NCBI GenBank assembly: GCA_021613375.1
Contig: CM038710.1
Span: 25,938,667 to 26,002,666 of the forward strand
DNA: 64,000 nt
Direction of reading: 5' to 3'
DNA from: Megaleporinus macrocephalus
Taxonomy: Eukaryota > Chordata > Actinopteri > Characiformes > Anostomidae
A program made the position numbers and the translations under genes. Position 1 is the stretch's first letter. Every line of letters begins with the position of its first letter. Of the stretch, positions 22,475 through 35,044 are shown piece by piece. A model generated the notes under the pieces. That model did not search any database. It was not told where the DNA came from and saw only the letters and a program-made list of their open reading frames with translations.

Positions 22475-25400
22475 GTGCTCCTAGTTTTCCGATGTAGAGA
22501 ATAGTGATTAGAGATTACAGTACAACGTTTGAAACTACGGGTACATAGAGCCTTAGGCTGGCTTTGTTTGGTGAATTTTTCATGCAGCTGGAGCCGCTTG
22601 ATCCATACATGAAACAAAATTTCATTACAGAATGTAAAGCGTCCTGCAGTTAGTTTGAAATTCAGCCTCAGCAAGTGCTAGCGTCCCAACTTCATGAAAC
22701 TGTCTATCAATTCATTGATAACGTGTCACATGATGATGTCAAACGAGGAATCGGTAAACAAGAAAATAAAGCAGAAGCTGGTGGTTTTTGTAATTTTCTT
22801 TACAAAAACCATTGTTTCTAGAACAAGCTCATTTTTATCCTGCTAACATTGACACACCTGTTATGCTAGATTTCAGTGTTTATAATTTTATTTTTGTGGT
22901 CTACTGAAATAGTTTTACATGCTTCAGTTTTCCCAAAACACAGTATTTTTATCTGTGTTCACCCTCTGACCGAAACGATCTGTTAGAGCTCCTGTGTTTT
23001 TAGACTTCGCTTCATGATGAGCCCAGTGTGCTCTGATTGGTCAGCTGGGCCTGTTCCTACAATGGTGTTAGTTCTGCTGAATCAGTTTGAAGCAGAAAAG
23101 AAGAAAAAGAAAAGAAGTAAAACAGACCATCTTTAAAAACTGCTTGTGACAACTTGTATTCTTCTTTTATTCTTCCTGCTGTTATTAAGATCTGTGAATA
23201 ATCCATCATTCCCTTCCCCTAATTCTACACAGCAGTCAGATTTCTGTGGGATGAAAATGATCATGGGAAAACTAACATGCGCTTCTTTATGAATGTTTAT
23301 TATACTGGAATAAATATGTTTGGCTATACACTACAACCTCGCTGATCTTATGCACCTTGCACTGTTGTATGAGCGATCAGCTCCATCTCAGCGGAGAGGG
23401 AGAGAGCCAGACCAGTACAGGCCTTTTATTCCAAGTTCACTCTTACTCCGCTGTTTCTCGAAGAGAAAAAGTCAAACCCAAGAGTGACCTTTTAAATGAA
23501 GTCCATTTACTGACCATCTGGCTCAGTGAATACACACACTCGGAAACACACACGGAAATGCAGACTAAAGCTTGTACACGCAGCTCGAGCTGTCTGGTAT
23601 CTGTCACTTTGTTGGGTCATAGTGCCTGAGCTACATCTCAATGACAACACAGGATGAGTTCATAAAAATATCCAGCAGCAAGCGTATAAAGCCATGAGCA
23701 TGTGTCTTTTCCAGAAGTCACCAAAGATTATGTTTACTGTGAAATAAGTAAAGATGCCTTTATAAAGGTCACCAGTTGTAGCGTAGCAGCTGAGTCACAA
23801 CAGCATGTCTCGGGTCTTTTAAAAAATACTGGAGCTTCGTCCCTGCAGCAGCATTATCCTAATGCACAGTCATAGACAAGTGGTCTTAACCGCTAAGCAT
23901 TCTAACGTCTGCGCCTGACTGTCTGTGAGATCCACAAAAGCAGTAGTGTGATCAACAATGTTATTTTGGGTTGCATTACAGAGTTTTGACAGGATCTTCT
24001 AAATACTTACTGTGCGACTGTAAACAAAACTTAATATCTCGCCTTTTGTGATAACTGAGGACAACGAGGCAGCTACCGTAGCCTCAGATAATGATAGTGG
24101 AATGTTAACTAATATTAGTCGGAGCCTCAGGTGATGCGATATGTACTATTACACACTCTTTTGTGGTGTAGGCTACTGCACACAGAACACTTGGCATTAA
24201 ACAGCTTTTTTATACATAGATCACATCAAATTCTGTGATAAACGCCTTTAAAGACATATCATTACTCATAGCAAGTCTGAAACTTAATATTACATGCTGA
24301 AAACTCAGAGAAGCTAGACAACATTGGAGCTTCCGTTTTTGGAACAGGAGGAGGGGCCAACAAAAATATATATATATATTTATTGTAGCAGTATTAATAA
24401 CAGGTAGTTTATTATATGATATACTGTTTATTTATTTGTTTATTTATGTATGGGTTTATTCATGTATTTATGTTATGCTGTGTTTTATAATTAATTATTG
24501 AAGGATTACATGGCCACATTCTAATTATTGGAGGTTGTAACCCCATCACTCTGCATATTATTTCCATAAATGTAGTCCAGTCTAATGTCCCTTTTGATCT
24601 GACCCAATCACAGTTAGCAAGATCGGCCTTGGTAGAACATAGTAACATGAAATGTGCAGTTCTCTTCCTAAATACCTATTATTCATTAACATTACTTTAA
24701 AAACAGCCAAGTCCAGAACTGAAGTAGTGTGTATGTGACTAGGTAACATAACCTTGGTTAGCAAGATAACCTTATAACTTAAAATTTCTGACCTCTGACT
24801 AGCAAAAAACAAAAGAAAACACATGCCTAATCTGGAAATTCCTAGGTTCCTAGGAAACTTCAGGTTCAGCTTATCAAGTTATATCAACATGCCTGCTCAA
24901 ACCATCAAAAGAACATATCTGTACTAAAGTAGAATCAGTTTTAGATCTGTCAGCATTGAGACACTAGTTGGTTAAATCTATAACTATGACTAAGTTGCTG
25001 TTTTCAGGAGGTTAGCTGACTAGCTTGTTGCTAATAATACTCTGACTTTGTGCAGCGTTAGCTACCTACATAAATGCATATAATGCATGCACGTTATATT
25101 TGTGGTGTGATTTTACAAATATAATCCTATCATCTAGAATCCTATGTTTGATTCCTGGGTAATTTTTTATGGGGTGTATATAGAATGTATCTACATATCA
25201 TGCAAACTACACCTCTGCCCAAAAGTAATTCTGTCCCAAGAATAATTCTGTCCCAAATATAATAATAATGCTAATGCTAAACTAATCCATTTGCTTAGTT
25301 GAGTCTACCTTTATAGGCATATGACTTGCATAGTTTTATTAAAGAAAATTAATAATAGCTTGTTAATCGGATAAAACTGGAACTCAAGCTAGAATACTAA

Positions 25401-27320
25401 TCCAAGGCTGTAATGCTAACAAGGCTGTGATGCTAATACTGTTTGTGATGGAGATTTGGCCCAAACACCCTTGGGTTCTGACCAAGGGTTAGATGTTACA
25501 GCTGGAAGCCTCCACTGTGTCCCTATAAAAGACATTCTTGTTTATATATTTGTCCGTTTACCTACAAATAGATCAAGGACATCGCCTCACAATAGCTTAT
25601 TTTTACAGTCTGTGTGGGAGAGGTTGTTTGATTATAAACAATTCAAGATTGGGGTTAGTTTCCTGTTGTGAATTGATTACATTTCACTAGGCGTGACATT
25701 TCAGAGTCATTTTCCGAAGCATCTGTTTCCCAGTACTGAGAGTGAAAGCGAGCGTGCTGTAGTCTTGCTTTGCATTTTCCTTTATCTGTTATGATTTGTA
25801 TCTCAAACGTAATTGCTATTTGTAATATACTTATTAAAGCTTCTGTAATGACCCTAATTGCTATTTCCAGAAATTACTCTGTTCCAAAGAAATGTTCTTT
25901 ATACGGCCTTCTGCTCATAGTGGTCATCTTTCTGTAGCATCTCTGCTCTTGAAACCAGGTGTTAGCATTTTATTCTTTCTTTACAAACCAATCAGCACCG
26001 GCCCCCAAATTACTTCAGACAACCAAAGCTAGCACTGACAAAAGAATCCTTAGTCACTCTTTCTAGGCGGCCCAAACTGGAACATCACACACTTGGCAGC
26101 CTTTTGTTACAGGGCATTTTGTATTCTGAGGTTGGCTCGGCATCTATTGGAGCCCTAATATGACATTCATTTTGTGTTGCTTTTAAAAAAAGAAGACTCT
26201 GGAGCTCAGATTTAACCGCTGCTCTGCTCTGAACAAACCACAGTATTATGTTAAAGAACATGTTTGCATTTGAACCACTGCACAGCTAAAAATATCAGCA
26301 CAAAGAAAAAAAGCAAAACAATATATATCAGTGCAGGTGTTATCGTGCTTTGCTTGCGCCTTCGGAAAAGGGTTTCTTCTGCAGAGAAACCACAGAATGT
26401 TTGAACTGCGAAAGTGTTAAAGGAATACAAAACTTTTGACAAATATTGATTTTGGTTTGGTTTGCCGCCTCTATGCATTGTTGTGACATTTCCATATACA
26501 TAATCTGCTTTGGAGCTTCGCAGCTCCTCATCCTACAGCAGCCTGCACTGCACGCGTAGGTGTGTGAGGGAAGTTTTGTGACAGAGGGAAAGAGAATGTC
26601 TGAAAATGAAGCTAAAGCTGAGTCACTAACCCGAACCCACCGTCCTCCTGGATCAGTAGCAAAATTATCTGAAGTGATACGGAGAAAAGTGGAACCCGTG
26701 CGGCTTTTAAATCTGCTGCCTGACACTGCCGTCTCATTCCTGTAGCCCACAAGTGCCGCTGCTCACTCTCACTCTCTGCCTCTCTGTCTCTCTCTCTCTT
26801 GCACACACACACACCTACAGCCCCTCTTATTTCTACCCTTGTGCGCTTTTGCTTGCTCTATAGTGATTCTAGTGGCTCAGCAGTGCTCTCGTTACAAGTG
26901 TCCTAAAACTAACTCTCTCTCACTCTGTTTCTCTCACTTTCTCTGTCTCTGCCTCTCATCTTTGTAGGTACTTGATTATTGCAATAAAGGGAGTTTTATT
27001 TTCTAATGCTCTTTTTCCTTTTTTCCCTAACTTTTGAGTTTGAAACTGACCTCAGTCCAGCAAAATTATTTCCAGCAAGGGCTCCAACTGACCCTGAATT
27101 AATAGGTTGGTGCATCCTTTTGGCGGCACTGAACTGCCCACTCCTGAATCGATGCACTGTTTGTTTATCCTTATCCTATTTATACTCAAAGCTATAGTTC
27201 ATAGAAAGCTTTAAAAAAATTGTTAAAGGAACCTGAATGTGAACCCAAAAGCTTTAAACTTAATAGAAATTTTGGTTTAAACCCAAATAGAGCCTGAGAA
27301 CTTTATCTTCAAGTTTAATA
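22475..27320. other. long noncoding stretch
   Basis: No gene is recognised. Items inside: a 12-base perfect inverted repeat TGGTTTTTGTAA with a 6-base loop (22782-22811); a repeat-like stretch of unknown family at about 22930-23090 (CTCTGATTGGTCAGCTGGGC and neighbours); a short (AT)n at 24364-24380; and a CT-rich low-complexity zone at 26765-26960. Open frames in the region, such as 26340-26750 on the minus strand, have no domain features. Confidence 0.4.
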
Positions 27321-28209
27321 CAAACCACATTGTCATCTTTTGAGTCCATACATCTGATCCAAATTAAATTTTGAGTCTGAACCACATTAAAGTTTTGAGT
27401 CCATACTTAATCTGATCCAAACCACATAATCAGGTTTTTGGGCCATACTTAATCTGATCCAAACCACATAATCACGTTTTTGGGCCATACTTTATCTGAT
27501 CCAAACCACATAATTAAGTTTTGAGTCCATACTTAATCTGATCCAAACCACATAATCAAGTTTTTGGGCCATACTTAATCTGATCCAAACCACATAATCA
27601 GGTTTTTGGGCCATACTTAATCTGATCCAAACCACATAATTAAGTTTTGAGTCCATACTTAATCTGATTCAAACCACATAATCAAGTTTTTAGGCCATAC
27701 TTAATCTGATCCAAATCATATCATCAAGTTTTGAGTCAATACTTAATTTGATCCAAACCACATAATCAAGTTTTGAGTCTATACTTGATCTGATCCAAAC
27801 CACATAATCAAGTTTTGAGTCTATACTTGATCTGATCCAAACCACATAATCAAGTTTTGAGTCTATACTTGATCTGATCCAAACCACATAATCAAGTTTT
27901 GAGTCTATACTTGATCTGATCTAAACCACATAATCAAGTTTTGAGTCTATACTTGATCTGATCCAAATTACATAATCAAGTAATCAAGTTTTGAGTCTAT
28001 ACTTGATCTGATCCGAACCAAATAATTAAGTTTTGAGTCCACAGTTAATCTGATCCAAATTACACAATCAAGTGCAACTGATTCCAACCTGATCTGAACC
28101 ATGTCGTTAAGTTTTAAATCTAAACCTAACCTGATCCAAACTACATTGTGAGGTTTTAAGTCTGAACCCATCCTGATCCAAACTACATAATTATGTTTTC
28201 AGTCTAAAA
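27321..28209. repeat. minisatellite with 42-bp unit, about 20 copies
   Basis: The unit is CTGATCCAAACCACATAATC followed by AAGTTTTGAGTCTATACTTG and AT, 42 bases. Two main unit types alternate or cluster. One has TTTTTGGGCCATACTTAAT, mostly in 27430-27720. The other has GTTTTGAGTCTATACTTGAT, mostly in 27770-28010, where neighbouring units are nearly identical. Copies decay toward both ends. Because 42 is a multiple of three, the minus strand reads as a repeated 14-residue peptide of the form VVWIRSSIDSKLDY (27690-27887 and 27968-28171). I interpret this as a by-product of unit length. Confidence 0.95.
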
Positions 28210-29707
28210 CTGGCAGAGTGCAGCTGAAACGGCCCGTCATCAACCAAAGTTTAGAAAAAACTGACATTAAAACATACGAAAGCATATATTCAAATAATCA
28301 GCTCTCCAGAATACAGTTTAAATACCACTTACATATCTATGTATTGATCAGACTGGATGATATTTCATAGTGCACTCTTCTCACGCTGTGCAGTTTTAAT
28401 ATAGGCTGATATAAGATGCTAGCCAGTTTCTGTTTACAGCAAACCTCTATTTTTTTACAATTTCACACAAGAAATGGACACCAACATGAAATATAAATGC
28501 CCTTTTTGAAGCACCAAGCTGTACCTTTCTAAATCAGTTCACTGTTTATTTCACACAGGTCCACTTTGTCACAAGTGTGGGCTTTGAGGACATTGGTATT
28601 AAGTTCTGTTAGCAACACGAGTGGGTGACTCTAGCATGCCAGATGTAAAACTGTAGGAAGGATGAATAAAGTAAGGAGAAAAACTAAATGCTTGCTACAC
28701 TCTGTTAAAAGAGCGAGGAGGGTTGACTGAATCTGACATAACCAGTAGGATCTCATTGGACAAATATTTTAAGCTGTCTTTCTTTCCTCGCTCTCTCGTT
28801 CTGTCTGTGAAGATGTAAAAAGTGAAAAAGTCTCTTCAACCTCAATATATGTCTTTTTTTTCTTGTTTTCTGTCAGTACTTCAATTTCCTGTCCATTTTT
28901 CTCCACTCTGGGTTCAGCAGTTGTTCCAGCAGCTCACTACATCACATTATAAAGTTAAAATCTTCATCCATCTGCTTTTCCGTTCACCAGCACTGCAAAA
29001 TGTTCTGACTGCAAGATATTTTTAATATAGAAATTTGCAATCACTGTATCTTCCTGTAATGCCTGTATCCGTAATGTGTTAATAGAACTTATTTTCAGTA
29101 TATTCTTGTAGAATTCTTGTAGAATTCTTGTTTTTGTTGAAGCCTTTGTTGAATTAGGTCCAAAAAAAGCTCATTATTTAGTTTAAAATAAAGCAGGCCC
29201 GTCCTTAACAATGTCATATTATTATTGTGTTTTAATATGCTATAAAGCATACAGCAATTTGTAAGTAGAGGCAACGCAAACAATAGAAAGCAACATATCA
29301 CCACCAAGAGCATCTACAGCAGTGGAGAGCAACGCCAGTGGTAACTCTTGTTTTGCTTCTGATCCTATAACATTGTTTGCTGCCGAACGTGGATTCTTGG
29401 TGGAAGTGTTCCACCGAAACGTTTATGTGGGTAGCTCATGCAATCTTTGTATTGTTTTATTGAAACAGTTGTGGATTGCCAGCTGTCGCAGTGTTGTAAA
29501 TGAAGTTAAGTGGTTAATGGAAGTAGAAACCAGCTTCAAAATATGCTACAAACAGCTGTGTTATAAACCTTAGCCTTAACAAGGACTGTTAAAAAATGAA
29601 GAAAAGCTTAAGTAACATCCTGCCACCAGCTTTAGCTGGGAATCGGATCAGCAGGACAGCAGTCACTTTGTGATGGAGAGGAATAAGAGTATCTGATGTA
29701 TACTTAC
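28210..29707. other. noncoding sequence
   Basis: No gene recognised. A small GAATTCTTGTA tandem (three copies) lies at about 29101-29131. Confidence 0.4.
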
Positions 29708-29832
29708 TGCTCACTCTGATTGGTTCTTTAACAGACCTGAAATCACCTACATCAAATTTAGTCCCATCCAACTCAAATCTCTCAACAGAATCACTCTTTC
29801 TGTGATAGCTGATTGTAAAAACCTCCCACAAA
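29708..29832 (-). other. candidate internal exon of unknown gene
   Basis: On the minus strand a pyrimidine-rich tract ending TTTTCTTCTATTTTCTGTAG (a strong 3' splice-site pattern) is followed by 125 bases open in one frame. They end at GAGCA/GTAAGTAT, a near-perfect 5' splice-site consensus. The encoded peptide begins LWEVFTISYHRKSDSV and continues through FELDGTKFDVGDFRSV. I do not recognise it. Third-position base use is like the local background, and the frame stays open past the donor site, which weakens the case. It could be a real exon, an exon of an unrecognised transposon gene, or chance. No partner exons were identified within the window. Confidence 0.3.
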
Positions 29833-31982
29833 CTACAGAAAATAGAAGAAAATGGTCAAATACGTGAGCGGGGATCTTCCCTGATTTCAGCCTTTGTTTC
29901 TAGGCTGCTGATACCAGTGTGCTTCATAGATCAGGCAACAGAAAAATTACACTCATTAAGCTTTTTTTTTTCATTACCATTAGATAGAGTGCTGTTAACA
30001 GTGCTAACAATCGACCCCGTCTCCAAACGTATGAAATTCAATTATGCACAGGATGGTTTTTGGCATATGTAAATGTGCTGGGTTGTAACTGTATCAGGGG
30101 GCTTTTGCTGGAGAGGAGCTGCTGGCTTTGGCCAGGTGAAGGATAGCGTGTAAATTCTACCCACAAGGATGTTAAAGGCTTGGCAAAATGGCAAAAGTAG
30201 TATGCCACAGGTGATAGTTTTGACTACAGCACAAACACGAAAGCCCTACCAAATGCACTGAGCTGTAGAAGACCGCGTCAGTGATAGCAAATGAAAATGT
30301 CTCCATTTTGGTTGTGCTTTTATTTTAAGAGTCTAAAAAAAAGCTGCTGCTGTCGCTGATGGAGGAGTTTTGTGTTCATGTCCACACCGTCATATCCCTT
30401 CTTCAGAGGGCTGTTATGACAGTGATAATATACATCCATATGCTGCGTTCTGTAAGTGATGCATGTCTGCTAGTCTGCATATGCCTATAAACACTCATCA
30501 GCCCTGTCAAACAAAAAAAAACAATGAAAAAGTTTAGGCGCCCCAGATGTTTGTTGCTGTTCAAACTGAAAACATCCTTTATAGACTTCTGCACAGTTTA
30601 GAACACCATAACTGTTGCTGAATAATGTTTCCTGTATGTATTATATATAGATGCAATGTGCAGGAAAGTGCCATATTTTGTAGTTTGTTCTTTGTAGATC
30701 TTATTTTGACTTAGAAAATCAACAGAGCGTGTAATTTGACTGGGGGCGTAATACTGTACATATGTCTACATGTGTTTATCACAGGGCTCCTGTACCGCGT
30801 TGTTGTTTTGTGCATGCGTGTCAGTGAGACATCTGTATAAGGCTGTGACAGACATGTCGGTATGTCGTGGGTAGAGAAACAGTCCATGCATAGAGAGTGG
30901 GCCTGTGCAGCTGTGTGTGCATGGGTTGGTTTATTGGCGCCTGTGATGCCTGATGCCTGTGATTTGCATCAGCCTCAGAGAAACTAGCTTTGTCTGTTTC
31001 TTTTTTGTGCGTTTTCAGTACAAAGTGTGGCGAGTTTGTTAAAAGGCAGAGAATAACAGGGCTAGTCTACAATGTCAGGACCAATAAAATGATCCTGACT
31101 TTGTGAAGGTCTTTCTATACAAAAGCTCGTGTTTCATTATTAAAAACTGACAGGGCAAAAAAAAAAAAAAAAACAGATCTATTATTTACAACTGAAGTTG
31201 AGATTAAGGTTTGGGTCAGGCTCGGTTAGGTTACAGTTAGAAAAACATGCGTTTGATTCCTGACTTTTTGATGCACTCTGGTCTCTGCAGAGATTTAATT
31301 CTGTTAACAGAACATCTGACTTTTTTATTGAAGGATCAAAATTACCAGGAGTTGAATAGTAACTGTAAATACTGGGCTTACTCAATAGAAGGTTTACAAA
31401 CTAGTAATGGATTGTTTATTTGCGTGTATTATAATATCATGTAATTGTGCTGATAATTAGCAGATAATTATTGGTGCATCATCTATTTTATAGCAATATT
31501 ATAACACACTGTACATCATATTATACTGTACATAATACAATGAGTGTGTATATATATATATATATATAATGCCATATTTCTCACTCAGTCTCTGAGTAAA
31601 AAGAGAACAACTTATTTAATGGTCATTTTAGAGATTGAGTTATATTTTACAGCTGATGTTTAAGAACTCTGGCTGTCACCTTATGATGGCTGTGCCTCAG
31701 ACATCAGTGAGCAGATAAATATTTTCTAAGGATGTGAGTAAATGGTCCTCATATCTTTATCAGTATAATAATGATTTTGTTTTTGGACCTAAAGCAAAAG
31801 TCTGAGCACCTTTTTCGGCCTGTGCACGTGGCATCCGTGTGTAAATGACATGCTCTGAATGCCCCTCTGACTCGACTTTCAGGCTTTAAAAGGAATCTTG
31901 CCGCAGTGCACAAACACAATATATTTGTTTTGCTTCTGATTTAGTAATGCTACGTTTTTGGTTTTAAATATCAGCTTTAGTA
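29833..31982. other. noncoding sequence with simple repeats
   Basis: No gene is recognised. There is an A run of about 17 at 31157-31173 and a (TA)n of about 11 units at 31548-31569. The stretch 29980-30200 is non-repetitive and more GC-balanced than its flanks. Confidence 0.4.
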
Positions 31983-32308
31983 CAGCTTTAAATATCCATC
32001 CATTATCTGCCACTTAATCCCCGGGGGGCTGGAGCCAATCCCAGCATCATCGAGCGAAGGCGGGGCACACCATGGACAGTTCGCCAGTCCATCACAAGGC
32101 CAACACTCACTTACACCTACGGGCAATTTAGAGTGACCAATCAACCTAACGTGCATGTCTTTGGACATGTAGGAGGAAACCAGAGTACCCAGAGGAAACC
32201 CACTCAAGCACGGGGAGAACATACACACTCCACACAGAACGGCCCGGACCGGGAATCGAGGCGACAGTGCTAGCCTCTACACCACCGTGCCACTCCAGCT
32301 TTAAATAT
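31983..32308 (-). mobile_element. tRNA-derived SINE with 13-bp target duplication (family S1, copy 2)
   Basis: The SINE body (31996-32295) has the same order of words as the copy at 20824. It is bounded by the perfect direct repeat CAGCTTTAAATAT at 31983-31995 and 32296-32308, proof of target-primed insertion. The minus-strand head is GTGGCACGGTGGTGTAGAGG, then CTAGCACTGTCGCC. The stretch between this and the B box is shortened: GGTCCTGGGTT is missing, leaving CTCGATTCCCGG, so the Pol III promoter is damaged. The 3' end carries a GGATGGATA-type tail on the minus strand. Confidence 0.92.
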
Positions 32309-33527
32309 GTTTACTTATTTGAAAACACATAATTTCACTGGGAATGTACAATCTTTTGTACATATCTGTGTGTGTTTGTATATTTCTCTTTTTTTTTGTA
32401 TGCCTTGTTTTACTAGCTTAGTATGTCTCTATGCCGCCTGTGTGTGTGTCTATGTGTGTATATGTTACACACACAGAGTGACAGTTATATGTGAAAGAGA
32501 CAGAAGAATATGAAGAGCAAGAAAGGGAGAGAGTAAGATATCACCAACATCAAGAAAAATAGAAAGAGACATAAAAAAGCACTGGTGTCTGTGAGGTGTG
32601 CAGGACAGAGCTTGTCTAGGTAATGGTCAGCTGCTCAGTCATGAATATATGAGGATAGAGCAGGTCGAAAGGTGTTAAAAACACAGACAGAGCAGTGAAC
32701 CTCCACAAAACATAGAACAATTTTTCTCCAGCAGCTGCTTCACTCCCTGCTATCTCTGTTGTGTGCATCCATGTAGAATCGTACAGCCAACACAACACCA
32801 TATGATGTCCAAGCTGAAACTAATTCTAATTCTACAACAGGAGAGTGTATACAAACTTAATTTAACATTTTGTATATCTACCAGGCCATAAATAAATATG
32901 CACACAGTAACCACTTAATCATAACCTACATTGTAACTCACCATAACTGCTCCTTAAGTTTTACTGTTCTTCAGCGATTAGTCCCAACCTGCATCCAAAA
33001 AACCACCCCATCCCTGTTGTCTAATGACTAAATGTCTAGTCCATCTGATCCATACAGTCAGGCACTTGTAAACTAGACTAAACTGAACTTCAGTAACTGG
33101 AGTAGATTTGACAGATTGTGGTTGGAACTAGACTCCAAGGGTAGGTTTTCATGACCAGGGTTGGTGACCACAGCCCAACACAGGTAATTGTTTTCCAACA
33201 GAGTTGCCCTTGGCTGGATTTTGTTTTAGATAGTGAACCTCTATCAACCAAGTGTATCCCGATGTAGAGGGTGTTGAGACTAGCTATAAGCATGATGAGC
33301 TCCATTTTTATGAGAAGCAATGTTAATTAAGAACAGTCTGTAAAGTGGAGTAAAATCTGGCTCTTTGAATGTTTAAAAGCATCACTGAATTTGTTGCTAA
33401 GCTAAAAATTAAAATTAAAACACAACTGAAAAAAAACACCTTCTAAAAAAGTTAATGCCATCTTTTTGTTGTAACTGTTGTTAACTAGTGACAGAACATG
33501 CAGCAATCTGAACAAGCTTTCCAACTC
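32309..33527. other. noncoding sequence
   Basis: No gene is recognised. A TGTGTG-rich patch at 32436-32475 includes the inverted repeat TGTGTGTA/TACACACA. Confidence 0.4.
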
Positions 33528-33600
33528 GGCAAAGTTTTAAATATTTGTTTTGGTCTCTTTATCATGAAATTTACACACAATGTAAAGGCAAAATTTTTTT
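33528..33600 (+). mobile_element. MITE-A fragment
   Basis: TTTTGGTCTCTTTATCATGA, then AATTTACACACAATGTAAA aligns with the MITE-A core ATCATGAAACTTTCAAACAA, TGTAAA at 34951-34976. No termini are present. Confidence 0.5.
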
Positions 33601-33654
33601 TTGTTGTTTTTTTTTAACAGACAAATCATCAAATAATACTACTTATACTGAGTG

Positions 33655-33656
<2 letters not shown>

Positions 33657-33709
<53 letters not shown>

Positions 33710-33711
33710 GA

Positions 33712-33777
<66 letters not shown>
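33657..33777. repeat. (TA)n microsatellite, the longest in the window
   Basis: About 120 bases of TA alternation with one interruption, ATATGAGTATA, near 33706-33715. Confidence 0.98.
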
Positions 33778-33780
<3 letters not shown>

Positions 33781-34772
33781 GAAGGTAAACCACTTTTATC
33801 ACTATGAACACTGTCACAACTTCCTGCTGCTAAATGGTTGCTCTACATTGGTTGAATGGGCTGTGGGTTAAAATTGAGGTGCATTCAGCAGACACATACT
33901 TTGGATCTAAGTAATACAACTGTACATAGTTTCCCTAGTTCCCAACGTTTAGGTAATCTAAGTGGGGAGCATGGAGAAAGGCATTTTTGCTACAGAGTCA
34001 TAGTGTTAGTTGCTACTTAATCCAAACTCCCGATGACCCGTGTGAGGTCAGCAATGGTCCAGTAACAAGCAGCTAACAAGCAAGCACACAAATAGGCTAC
34101 TTATCGCTTCTTTAAAACATAAATTTCTTGTTAGCAGGACTGCGAGTGTAGAGATGTGTGCAGTTGTTGGCAAATGAACAAATGAAAGGCTAAGAATAGA
34201 GCTCTGTGTTGCCAGTGAGTGATAAAGGCTAGATAAATGAAGCAAATAAGGGCTGCAGATAAAAAAACGGCTACATGTAGCACAATGTTCCAGCTAATGA
34301 AAAATATAATACGTGTGAACATGTCTCTGCACAGCGCAGTTCATTTGCAACATAAATTAGGATATAATGCACAGAGATGTTGTTTGCGGTATACTGATAA
34401 TGACGCAAGACTGTAGAGAGGACTTCATTATCAGCTCACTGGAAAGAAAAGAAAAATGTTGTAGGTTTGCCCAGGATTGTCGACCTTGACAGGACTTTGT
34501 GATTAATCAGTCAGTCAAACATGATCGTCATTTCTACATGAACAGATAAGTTCTAGATGCCACTGAGCTGAAACTGGGTTCTAGTAGTATGTTGTATACG
34601 TGTGGAGATCACGGTCATTTGATCAAGTGATTTAAATCACCCCCATCACTGTTTTTGGCTTAATTAGTACATGACCATGTGTTTTCTGGTACAGATGTTT
34701 GCACTTCTGTTGTAGAGGTTTCTTTTTTTTCATAACTGAGCACAGTTAGAGACAGCGCATACACATACCCCA

Positions 34773-34780
<8 letters not shown>
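33778..34780. other. noncoding sequence
   Basis: Nothing recognised. Confidence 0.4.

Positions 34781-34810
<30 letters not shown>
34781..34810. repeat. (TA)n microsatellite
   Basis: About 15 TA units directly bordering the left end of MITE-A. Confidence 0.95.
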
Positions 34811-34811
<1 letters not shown>

Positions 34812-35044
34812 CGCTGTCCAATGACAAACAAGTATCTCCAAAACTGCAACTTTACAAGAGAGACCAAAAACATTCTTTACTTTCCATGTAAGGCAATGGA
34901 ACCAGAATTTTTTTTCAAGCTATTTTGGAGCACTTCTATTGGTCCATTCATCATGAAACTTTCAAACAATGTAAACTACCAATGGCTTGTTCAAATGATG
35001 TACAAAACTCAAAATCACCAAAGATGTTTTTCATTGGACAGCGA
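34811..35044 (+). mobile_element. complete MITE-A copy, 234 bp
   Basis: The ends TCGCTGTCCAATGA (34811-34824) and TCATTGGACAGCGA (35031-35044) are perfect 14-base inverted repeats. The interior has no coding potential. The element sits next to TA-rich DNA on both sides (TATATAA on the left, CGATATAA on the right), so a TA-type target is possible but no duplication can be proven. The interior matches several other places in this window (12840, 14690, 33528, 57890, 59993), which defines the family. I cannot name the superfamily. Confidence 0.85.

Noticed and set aside
27690..28171. Repeat protein with 14-residue WIRSSIDSKLDY units
   Set aside because: It is explained by the 42-bp minisatellite. 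Other units carry changes and the frame is not maintained over the array.
27321..28209. Possible CRISPR-like array
   Set aside because: Units are directly adjacent with no unique spacers, and the genome is a vertebrate's.
33629..33817. Tyr/Ile repeat frames in (TA)n tracts, also at 20696, 22312 and the (ATCT)n frames at 56075
   Set aside because: Pure microsatellite translation.
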